Shown here: positions 51,530 through 58,759 of the stretch, one piece after another | Numbering within the stretch: position 1 is the first letter of the stretch | Layout of the letters: the number at the start of each line of letters is the position of its first letter | NCBI GenBank assembly: GCA_033765145.1 | Contig: JANRIH010000002.1 | Coordinates: 18,731-82,730 of the forward strand | DNA: 64,000 bases | Origin: JAGVSR01 sp033765145 | GTDB taxonomy: Bacteria; Pseudomonadota; Alphaproteobacteria; Rhizobiales; Hyphomicrobiaceae | Direction of reading: 5' to 3' | Translations under genes and position numbers: made by a program | Notes under the pieces: generated by a model | The model's database searches: none | Seen by the model: the letters and a program-made list of their open reading frames with translations, nothing else | Told to the model about the DNA's origin: nothing

Positions 51530-52950
51530 CAAATGGGCATCGGCGCTCACGGGACCGCACGATCATCGGCCGATTGTCTGCGAAATCCGGCAGAGCCCTG
51601 TCTTCCGCCAGACAGAACCCGCTCCGTCTCGCGCTCGTTTCCGCCATGGGAGTGGGCCTCGGCTGGCTCGTCCTGAAATCGACACTGCCCTACGTTTTCG
51701 CGCGGTCGGACCCCGACATTGCGCTGGCCTTGAGCCCTGCCAATCCCGACGCGCTGATCGCCCGCGCCGAGGCCTTGCGCAAGCGTCTGCTCGAAAGCGC
51801 GCTCGCGGCGGAGAAGAGCCCCGCGAACCCGATCGCGGGTTTGCGTGAAGCAGCTGGCGTCACGCTCGAGCCGACCGGACGCAAACCGCTGACGGACGAC
51901 GAGCGCGCCGCGTTGTCCAAGGAAATTGCCGATCTCGCGCGCCGAGCCCTCGCCGAGGGACCCTTGAATGCGACGGCCTATCGGCTTCTGGGCGAGGCGA
52001 CGACGAACCGCGACGAGACCCGCAAGTTCATGGCCGCGGCCGTTAGGCTCTCGAAGCGCGAAGCCACGGCGGCCTTCTGGCTCCTGAACGACAGCTTCGA
52101 ACAGAAGAACTTCGCCGCGGCACTCGACTACGCCGACATCCTCTACCGCACGCGGCCCGAACTGACGTCCTACGTCACCGCCTTCCTGACCGGCATGGCG
52201 GGGCTTCCCGAATTCCGCACGCACTTGCTCGACGAACTGGCCAAGAACCCGGAATGGCGTCCGAAACTGATGGCGGATTTGCCCGAAGCACTCGACGATC
52301 CTCAGATCACGCTCGCGCTCCTGACGGGACTGCGGGACCGCGGAACGCCGCCGACGGAAAAAGAACTCGCGGCCTATCTCAATCGCCTCGTCAGCACCGG
52401 CCGGATCGATCTCGCCTATGACGCCTGGCTTCGCTTCCTGCCACCAGCCGAGGCCGATCAAGCGGGCCTCGTCACGAACCCCGGCTTCGATACGCCGCCC
52501 CGCGACCACCCGTTCGATTGGCAGATCGCGCGCGGCGCCAACGCGCTCGCCGAAATCGTGCCGCGCCCCGAACCCGGCGGAGGCGGCGCGCTCCACGTGT
52601 CGTTCGGAAGCGGGCGCGTGCGCTTCCCGGAAGTGAGCCAGATTTTGATGTTGCCCGCGGGCAAATACAGGCTCTCTGGCAGCTATCGCGGCTCCATCGT
52701 CGCGCGTCGAGGCTTGGTCTGGCAGATCGCATGCACGCGCGGCGCGCCGAAGGCGCGCGCCCTATCCGAAACGGCGAACATCATGGGTGAAGCGAAGAAC
52801 TGGCAGACGTTCGAGATGACCTTCGATGTCCCGCCGGGCAACACCTGCGTTGGCCAGAAGCTGCGCCTCTTCCACGACAAGCGATCCGCGTCCGAGGAAT
52901 TGATCCGCGGCGAAATCTGGTTCGACGATTTCAAGATCGCGCGGGAGTAG
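51526..52950 (+). CDS. Membrane-anchored TPR-like helical-repeat protein with C-terminal beta domain
   Basis: 474 residues: a basic N-terminus, one membrane helix (about 32-52, NPLRLALVSAMGVGLGWLVL), then helical repeats resembling TPR units (about 60-310, with LSPANPDALIARAEAL, RRALAEGPLNATAYRLLGEA, FAAALDYADILY). A C-terminal beta domain (about 315-474) has VTNPGFDTPPRDHPFDWQI and a Trp- and Gly-rich pattern like a galactose-binding or carbohydrate-binding fold (HVSFGSGRVRF, MLPAGKYRLSGSY). It is the last gene of the export operon. The anchored repeats may hold the export complex while the beta domain contacts polymer, but no characterised homologue is recognised here. Confidence 0.75.
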   Translation: MTNGHRRSRDRTIIGRLSAKSGRALSSARQNPLRLALVSAMGVGLGWLVLKSTLPYVFARSDPDIALALSPANPDALIARAEALRKRLLESALAAEKSPANPIAGLREAAGVTLEPTGRKPLTDDERAALSKEIADLARRALAEGPLNATAYRLLGEATTNRDETRKFMAAAVRLSKREATAAFWLLNDSFEQKNFAAALDYADILYRTRPELTSYVTAFLTGMAGLPEFRTHLLDELAKNPEWRPKLMADLPEALDDPQITLALLTGLRDRGTPPTEKELAAYLNRLVSTGRIDLAYDAWLRFLPPAEADQAGLVTNPGFDTPPRDHPFDWQIARGANALAEIVPRPEPGGGGALHVSFGSGRVRFPEVSQILMLPAGKYRLSGSYRGSIVARRGLVWQIACTRGAPKARALSETANIMGEAKNWQTFEMTFDVPPGNTCVGQKLRLFHDKRSASEELIRGEIWFDDFKIARE

Positions 52951-53119
52951 CCGAGCGGGCCAAGATCGCGCGCGTAGCCCTGCGAAACAGAATGAAGAAA
53001 TGGCACGCCGGACAGTATGAAACTGCGAAAACATACACCATTGAAATTCCGCTCTAAACTTTCAACGGACAGGCTGGGAGGGCGGAGAAAACTTCGGGAA
53101 CTTCAAGGGAACGTTGTCA

Positions 53120-53356
53120 CTAAACCGACTCGCTACTGTTGCCAACCATCATCGAAGCTCTAGGTTTCCTTGCGAGTTGATCTTCCGAGGCAGCTAACGC
53201 TGATATGAGTTCGGATAGCATTGCCTCTCTCTGTTCTTTGGGCAGAAGATCGAAGTAACGTACGTGATATTTTGAATGGGCCGTTAAGGCACTTGTTTTG
53301 CGTGTTTTCGGGGGCGTGATTGGATCAGCGGACGGACGACGATGCGGGCGGAGCAT
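53120..53356 (-). CDS. Small hypothetical protein (uncertain)
   Basis: A 78-codon frame whose second half reads like a real protein (KYHVRYFDLLPKEQREAML, then a Leu/Ala-rich helix). The first 25 residues are basic and Pro-rich and could be a wrong start. No ribosome binding site is visible. It lies in scarred DNA and overlaps the exporter fragment on the other strand, so it may be a remnant itself. No function can be proposed. Confidence 0.28.
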   Translation of the reverse strand: MLRPHRRPSADPITPPKTRKTSALTAHSKYHVRYFDLLPKEQREAMLSELISALAASEDQLARKPRASMMVGNSSESV

Positions 53357-53481
53357 CAGTCAAAGCCGAGACGGATACCGGTCTCGCCGCACTCGTGACA
53401 TTGTTGGTCTACCACGACCAGCCTGCCGACAAAGACCAGTTGGCCCGTGAATATTTTCCCTCTGGTCAACACTGGACCTAG
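53320..53481 (+). pseudogene. 5' fragment of a type I secretion ABC exporter gene
   Basis: A TTG-initiated frame (GGGGG eight or nine bases upstream) encodes 53 residues. The segment TDTGLAALVTLLVYHDQ, then ADKDQLAREY, resembles the N-terminal peptidase C39-like domain of HlyB-type exporters. It stops abruptly at 53479-53481, directly before the tail of an IS3-family transposase, so an insertion probably cut the gene. The match is short, and the call is an inference from sequence pattern. Confidence 0.4.
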
Positions 53482-53490
53482 CAGATGATA

Positions 53491-53616
53491 ATTCACGCAG
53501 CCAAGTCCCGGGGCCTCAAGGGGCTCACGCCGAACGAGTTTGCAATCCGGTCCCGCGAGGACCGTAACCAGAACGGACTCTCGTTATAAACGAGTACCGG
53601 TTGGGGACGGGGTCAG
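53491..53616 (+). mobile_element. IS3-family transposase C-terminal remnant with terminal repeat
   Basis: In frame from about 53491 the sequence ends with GLTPNEFAIRSREDRNQNGL and a stop at 53587-53589, the usual C-terminus of IS3-group OrfB transposases. About ten bases later the terminal repeat-like GGTTGGGGACGGGGTCA follows. Nothing else of the element is present, so this is its right-hand remnant. Confidence 0.65.
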
Positions 53617-53712
53617 ATCGTCGACGGCCTGTGCGCCGCCCGAAGCTATCGGGCACACAAGAATGATAATCGCGACAACGGTGGATGGCTTGGTCAGTTT
53701 GGAAAGCGCCAT
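53617..53712 (-). pseudogene. Truncated 5' end of a secreted-protein gene
   Basis: The ATG at 53712 has a good ribosome binding site (GAGAGG) and opens a typical Sec signal peptide (MALSKLTKPSTVVAIIILVC, then PIASGGAQA), followed by VDD. The frame then runs straight into the terminal repeat of the IS3 remnant, so the rest of the gene was lost on insertion or deletion. The original function cannot be determined. Confidence 0.55.
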
Positions 53713-53862
53713 GCTGCAGCACCTCTCGAGGTCGAGATCATTGTGTCTGCGTTCGCGCTCCAGAGCCGGCAGACGAGCTGCTAAGGCCCTTTAACGCCAG
53801 GAAAATGGCTGGTTAGGATAGCATCGGGATTGGAAAGATTGCCTAAGCGCGGTTCATCCGCA

Positions 53863-53876
53863 ATGATCTAGATCAA
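53863..53876. promoter_or_regulatory. FNR/FixK-like binding site
   Basis: The sequence ATGATCTAGATCAA matches the palindromic consensus TTGAT-N4-ATCAA of FNR/Anr/FixK regulators at all but the first base. It lies about 180 bp before the outer-membrane protein gene at 54056, on its upstream side. This would place that gene under oxygen or redox control. The match is by eye only. Confidence 0.45.
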
Positions 53877-54055
53877 TAATAGCCATCACGCCGGTCTGGG
53901 TTGGCTGACTTACGGAATTCAGTCCATTTATTGCCAGAGCGCTGCGGCCGTCGCCTACGAAGTGTGAATTGCCATCCACTGTTGCGAGCACACTACAACG
54001 ACCGATTGACGGGTCTGGTAGTCATACTTCAGGGTAACAATTCGAGGCTGCAGAG

Positions 54056-54931
54056 ATGACAATCTGGTTTAGAGCAGTCGCAATAATTCTCGGCGTGGGT
54101 GCTGTGGCGCAAACCACTCCGTCGACGGCAGAGCCGGCTTCCCTGCCCGGCTGGTCTATCCAATTCACCTCCTACAGCTGGGCATCGTGGCTTACGGGCG
54201 AAGGTGGCGTTGCTGGCCGCACATTCGATGTCGCTATGGACCCGATCGACGTGGTCGAACGTTTGGACTGGGACCAGATACCGGTGTGGATGAGTTATGC
54301 CGAGGCGCGTAACGGCCGCTTGTTTCTGTTCAACGATATCGTCTACGCCAAGCTAGCGGATTCCGGCAATTTTGCCGTTTCCCGCAACCGGGGGCGCGCG
54401 AGCCTTTCACTTGGTGCAGACATCGAAGCGGACGTCGAGCAGCTCACGATCGAGCTGGGTGCGGGCTATGGCGTCGCTCAGTGGGGCACTTCAGGAGCAG
54501 CGGGCTTCACGGCGTTGGACCTTTTGGCAGGCGCCCGCTACTGGCGCCAGGAAGTCGATCTCTCTGTCGACGTGACGGCCAGCCTCAACATCCTCGGGCT
54601 CACAGTGTCAGGTAGCCGGGCAATTGCCCGTTCGGGAGAAGTGGAATGGGTGGATCCCTTCATCGGCGCACGGCTGCGTCATCAGCTGGCTGACGGCGCG
54701 GAGATCGACTTGCGCGGCGACATCGGAGGCTTTGGCGCTGGCAGCGATTTCACATGGCAGGCCTCAGCAACCTACAATTGGCATCTGTGTGATTTTGCGG
54801 GCATGCCGATTGAAGGGTATGCGGGGTACCGCGGCCTCTCGGTTGATTACCAGCAGGGGGCCGGTCTGAGACAGTACGAGTACAATGTCATTCAGCACGG
54901 CCCCGTTGTTGGTATGACATCGCGCTTCTGA
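54056..54931 (+). CDS. Outer-membrane beta-barrel protein, function unknown
   Basis: 291 residues with a ribosome binding site (GAGG) eight bases before the ATG. The N-terminus is a Sec signal with cleavage expected after STAEPA or nearby (about residue 26). The mature part alternates aromatic and polar residues in strand-length blocks, with FTALDLLAGARYWRQEVDLS, WVDPFIGARLRHQLADG and YAGYRGLSVDYQQG. It ends in Phe (MTSRF), the outer-membrane assembly signal. It resembles uncharacterised proteobacterial proteins of about 250-300 residues. GC bias in codons is weaker than in the polysaccharide genes. A possible FNR site precedes it. Confidence 0.72.
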   Translation: MTIWFRAVAIILGVGAVAQTTPSTAEPASLPGWSIQFTSYSWASWLTGEGGVAGRTFDVAMDPIDVVERLDWDQIPVWMSYAEARNGRLFLFNDIVYAKLADSGNFAVSRNRGRASLSLGADIEADVEQLTIELGAGYGVAQWGTSGAAGFTALDLLAGARYWRQEVDLSVDVTASLNILGLTVSGSRAIARSGEVEWVDPFIGARLRHQLADGAEIDLRGDIGGFGAGSDFTWQASATYNWHLCDFAGMPIEGYAGYRGLSVDYQQGAGLRQYEYNVIQHGPVVGMTSRF

Positions 54932-55412
54932 CAGATTGCGACGGTTGCGTTCGCTTACGGAATTCGACGGCGCATCATGCTTCGTGCGCACGGTGCCGAC
55001 ACTCCCGGCAGGGTTGGAAGGCCGGGCGCTCAGTGTCAGCCATGGTGCGCGCTTTCGCTAGACCGCCACTGGTCATGCTCGACACAGCAAATATGCTCCG
55101 CAACGTGGTGAGATGGATCCACGGAACGGCACGCGCTAGCTGTTTATCCGTATCTCAGGAAGACTTTGCTGGCCCGTTGCATAGATTGATCGGATCAAGC
55201 AGTGCGTCGGCTCTTTACGGCGACGTGGTCCTGAAGCCGCTAGTTCTGTCTCATGAGCGGCGATCCCGGATATCGAGGTCCGGCACCCAGGCGACGGCCA
55301 GAGTGAAACTTGCGGAGTTGAGTGCTGCACTGTTCCGCATTTAGGTCCAATTGTTGCAACGGGCGCCCTCGTTACGCATTGATTTTACTGGCCCCCTATA
55401 CGTCTATTCGTC
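54932..55412. other. Non-coding or degenerate DNA left of the tRNA-Thr scar
   Basis: These 481 bp contain only one longer open frame (55033-55344, plus strand), without a ribosome binding site or recognisable domain, which I do not accept as a gene. No integrase was found beside the tRNA scar. Confidence 0.4.
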
Positions 55413-55457
55413 TTTGTAATCAGGGAGTCTGGGGTTCAAATCCCTCAGCCGGCACCA
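55413..55457 (+). repeat. 3' fragment of tRNA-Thr(UGU): probable att scar
   Basis: These 45 nt, from the anticodon loop TTTGTAA through the encoded CCA, match the 3' part of the intact tRNA-Thr at 15742-15816 with two substitutions (one breaks a T-stem pair). Identity stops exactly at CCA. The 5' half of the tRNA is absent. The boundary in the anticodon loop is typical of attachment sites used by tyrosine recombinases. It lies in the opposite orientation to the intact copy. Confidence 0.88.
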
Positions 55458-55772
55458 GTTAAATCAATGAGTTACACCTAATCTAGGGATGCAATTCTTG
55501 ATTGGGGCGCCACCGGGTCGCCACCAATCGACTGTTCATCACGCCCATTCGACCCACAGAGGAGCTGACTGAACCGTTGTGGCGACGCTTACTAGAGTGG
55601 ACCATCGCGATTACCGCGCGCGATGAGTCGGTTCTATCATCGTTCGCGCCGGTTCCCTGCCACGAGCCCGACGGAAGTCTTGGGGCACGATCAACGATTG
55701 CCCTCGCTAACCCATCGCGACTGGTCCGTTCTCGGCAGTGGCCCGTCGAGGAGCGCGAAACCGACTCCAACG
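55458..55772. other. Stretch without recognised features
   Basis: 315 bp between the tRNA scar and the small membrane-protein gene. Several short frames exist on both strands, but none has a start signal or a recognisable product. Confidence 0.35.
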
Positions 55773-55946
55773 CTATGCATTCAGCTGCTGACATTTGGCG
55801 CCGGGGTCCCAACTTATGAGAAGGGCCAATACCGCCAATGTCCCAGCGCAGATGATCAGCTGTAGAGTGTTCCTGGCGCCACGAAAATCAGCTTTTGGCT
55901 TGCTCAAGATTGCTGCGACGCGCCCAAGTTCGGTGAATTCCGGCAT
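55773..55946 (-). CDS. Small membrane protein (hypothetical)
   Basis: A 57-codon frame from an ATG behind AGGAAAG. One hydrophobic helix (about 27-45, TLQLIICAGTLAVLALLISW) follows a polar N-terminus of 26 residues, and the C-terminus holds one Cys. No homologue is recognised. It could be a real small membrane protein or a remnant in this scarred region; a reasonable start signal is the only support. Confidence 0.38.
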   Translation of the reverse strand: MPEFTELGRVAAILSKPKADFRGARNTLQLIICAGTLAVLALLISWDPGAKCQQLNA

Positions 55947-56183
55947 CTTTCCTGCCAATATCGAACGGGAGGCTCAGCTCGATCATGCGGAGCTGTAGGG
56001 CTCTGCATGATCCGAGCCGGCGCGGTTTGGCACGGCAGCCCGATGCTGCCCTATAGAGGCCCTTGAGATTGACCGGTGGCGAAGGCCGACACTATCGTGC
56101 GTTCATGGCCAACGTCTGCCTCCGAATGAAAGACGGGAATCAAATCAGATGTCTCACAATTGGCCTTGCCGATTATGAGGGCG

Positions 56184-58532
56184 TTATCTGCGACTTTCCT
56201 TCAGCGATTTGATCAAAGCCCGAATATCCGACCGATCAGGCTCCAATCGGATGAGGAGATCTCCAGCGTCGATGGCGGCAGAGATGTTTTTCTGCTCCGC
56301 CTCATAGTACACGAGAGCCAGCAATGAATCGCGGTCGTACGGATGACGCGAGAGAACGTCTTTCAGGGTCGATAAAGCTTTGCGCAAATCGCCACTGTCG
56401 TGAAGAGCGACCGCAAGTACATACCCAAATCGCGGATTTTCCGGCGAGGCCACGGAAGCTTTTGAGAGAAGCACCAAAGCTTCGGCGATCCGTTGCTGCC
56501 GCACAAGGCTGAGGCCGAGGGCGTGCTGGACAGCTCCGGAATTGGGATTTTCCGCTAGACACTCGCGCAGTACGGCGTCGGCCGCGTTTTCATCGCCCTG
56601 GGTGCGTTTGATATCGGCTAAGGAAATGGCGGCCGCTACAAACGTGCGGTCTAGGCTCAATGCCTTCCGAAGCGCGGATTCCGCCTTATCAAGTTGTCCT
56701 TGGTCGCTGTAAAGCGAAGCTAGATTGGCTTGTGCCTCTGGACGTTCCGCATTGAAGAGCTGTGCGGCCACGTACTCGGAAAGTCCGCGATTCAAAGCCG
56801 CGCGATCGTCGCCCGATACTTCGGCGGAAGGCCGCCGAGTCAGGGCACGAGCTGCATCCATGCGGACAACGCGCGATCTATCGCGCAATAGTGGTACAAG
56901 AAGTTCGTTGCGCGTTGCCGCATCTGCTCCCGACACGATCGCAACTGCGGCGGTCTTAACGTTCGGATCATCAATCCGCAGTGACGAAGCTGCAAGTTCT
57001 AGAACCTGAGGCGATGGTAATCGCGCAAGGCGACCAAGCGCGCTGGCACGTGCAATGCTTGAACTGGCTGGCGTGCTGACTATAGCCGATAAGGCAGCCT
57101 GTGCGCCGGGCGCCATACGCTGGCCAAGATCAAACGCCTCGGCAAAGTCTTGAAAACCACCTTTTGGGGTGCCGACCCATGCCTTGATTGCGTCGCTCGC
57201 CCACGTGGCGGTCTTGTCAGTATGGCAGGCGGCACATGCATTAGGGGTGCCAAGCAAAGCTGTTCGATCAGGCCTCGGAACGCGCATCGAATGATCGTGC
57301 CGATGATCGATTCCCATGTAGGCGCCAGTTGGCATATGGCACGATACGCACTTAGATCCAGCCGAATTTTTAGCGTGGTGATAATGCCGTTCTGTATCGA
57401 ATGTTGTTGGTGCATGGCATTGCGCGCAAACCGCATTGCCCTGCTGGCGTAATTTTCCGGAGTGGGGATTGTGGCAATCGGAACACGTAACTCCAGCCGC
57501 GTGCATACGACTCTGAACAAATGAACCGTAAGTATAAACCTCATCCCGCTGCTGGCCGTCAGCATGGTAGAGGCCCGGCTCAATCGTTGCCGGACGGAAT
57601 GCCTCGAACAGCTGCCCGATGCCTTTTGCATCCGATGAAAATTGCTGACGCCGGGCATGGCATTGGGCGCACGTTTCGATTTCCTTGCTTGTAGAGCGGG
57701 GCGACGAGCGTGATGCATGCCCGATCGAGGTCATTGGCCATGTGATTTTGCGGCGCTCGTCAAGTGCAAATGAAAATCCCTTGACCTCGGCGCCGCTCGC
57801 TGCAGAGGACGAGCGGCTCGCAGCCCATGCAAGATGACCTGAGGCGGGTCCATGGCAGGATTCGCAACCAACATTGATCTCCGACCACGTCGTTTTGAAA
57901 GCGGATGTTGTGGCGTCATAGTTCTTTTGAAGGTTGGTCGAATGGCAATAGGCGCACTGATAGTTCCAGTTCTGATCAATGCCGGTCCAATGAAAAGGAT
58001 CGCCCGCTGAAAGTTTGCGGCCAGGATAGAGGTGATACCAGCGCTGCCCGCCGGCATCCTTCGCGCGGGCATCCCAAGCGATCCCGAGAGCTTGCAGACG
58101 GCCGCCTGGTAATTCGATCAGATATTGCTGAAGTGGCGCAATTCCAAATGTGTAGCGGATTTCGAAATCCGATAACTTTCCGTCAGGACCATCGGTGCGG
58201 ACCCAGAACTTTCCGTCTTTTCTGAAGAATGTGCTTGTGACGCCGTCATTCGTGAACGTGGCATCATCAAAGTTGCCCAGGACGCTGGCAGCATCGGCGC
58301 TCTGCATCGCTGCGTGGTGCTGGGATGCTGACCATTGAGAATGCTCTTCTTGGTGGCACGACACACAGCTCTTAGAGCCAACGAACGTGTTTGATGAGGT
58401 CTGTTCTGTGGCACCGGCGTCTTGCTGGATGACACCAATCCCAAAGCTCCATATCGCGGCAGACAGCAAGGAGACCGCCGTGAGGATCACGCGCCGGATC
58501 AACGAGCAAGCTTTCTGCCTGGAGTGTTCCAA
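56184..58532 (-). CDS. Octaheme c-type cytochrome with HEAT-like and TPR repeats
   Basis: The first in-frame start is a TTG (58532), giving 782 residues; a GTG at 58487 is an alternative and neither has a clear ribosome binding site. A signal/anchor helix (about 15-35) is followed by eight CXXCH heme motifs at about 56, 193, 223, 288, 350, 369, 395 and 433. A HEAT-like region comes next (about 490-590, LRIDDPNVKTAAVAIVSGAD, RDRSRVVRMDAARALTRR), and then four or so TPR units (about 600-782, ANLASLYSDQGQLDKAESAL). Periplasmic electron transfer with protein docking by the TPR tail is likely; the heme part resembles cytochrome c554-type families. It is divergent from the arylsulfatase gene, and codon usage is less GC-biased than upstream. 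Confidence 0.83.
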   Translation of the reverse strand: MEHSRQKACSLIRRVILTAVSLLSAAIWSFGIGVIQQDAGATEQTSSNTFVGSKSCVSCHQEEHSQWSASQHHAAMQSADAASVLGNFDDATFTNDGVTSTFFRKDGKFWVRTDGPDGKLSDFEIRYTFGIAPLQQYLIELPGGRLQALGIAWDARAKDAGGQRWYHLYPGRKLSAGDPFHWTGIDQNWNYQCAYCHSTNLQKNYDATTSAFKTTWSEINVGCESCHGPASGHLAWAASRSSSAASGAEVKGFSFALDERRKITWPMTSIGHASRSSPRSTSKEIETCAQCHARRQQFSSDAKGIGQLFEAFRPATIEPGLYHADGQQRDEVYTYGSFVQSRMHAAGVTCSDCHNPHSGKLRQQGNAVCAQCHAPTTFDTERHYHHAKNSAGSKCVSCHMPTGAYMGIDHRHDHSMRVPRPDRTALLGTPNACAACHTDKTATWASDAIKAWVGTPKGGFQDFAEAFDLGQRMAPGAQAALSAIVSTPASSSIARASALGRLARLPSPQVLELAASSLRIDDPNVKTAAVAIVSGADAATRNELLVPLLRDRSRVVRMDAARALTRRPSAEVSGDDRAALNRGLSEYVAAQLFNAERPEAQANLASLYSDQGQLDKAESALRKALSLDRTFVAAAISLADIKRTQGDENAADAVLRECLAENPNSGAVQHALGLSLVRQQRIAEALVLLSKASVASPENPRFGYVLAVALHDSGDLRKALSTLKDVLSRHPYDRDSLLALVYYEAEQKNISAAIDAGDLLIRLEPDRSDIRALIKSLKESRR

Positions 58533-58635
58533 TTGGCGTACGCGCTCACTTTGAAGGTTCAGGCCCGTCTCTCAGATGCCGAACCGAGAGGGGTCAGGTC
58601 CGCCGTCATCTGACCATTCAGATTGTGATGCGGAT

Positions 58636-58649
58636 TTGCGCTGGATCAA
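58636..58649. promoter_or_regulatory. Weak FNR-like site in the divergent cytochrome-sulfatase region
   Basis: The sequence TTGCGCTGGATCAA keeps TTG and ATCAA of the TTGAT-N4-ATCAA consensus but not the fourth and fifth bases. It lies midway between the divergent starts (58532 and 58760), a position from which either gene could be controlled. Weak, reported because a better site occurs at 53863. Confidence 0.25.
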
Positions 58650-58759
58650 TTTGGCTATCTTTCTTGGGCGTAGCATCGACGGGCAGCCGCTGGTCCCCTT
58701 TTGTCTTTAGGGCATCACCCTCCTGCGCGGTCTAGAAATACTAATCTTTGGAGAGACCT

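Noticed and set aside
55033..55344. 103-codon plus-strand frame beside the tRNA-Thr scar, considered as an integrase remnant
   Set aside because: No recombinase motifs, no ribosome binding site and an unconvincing composition.
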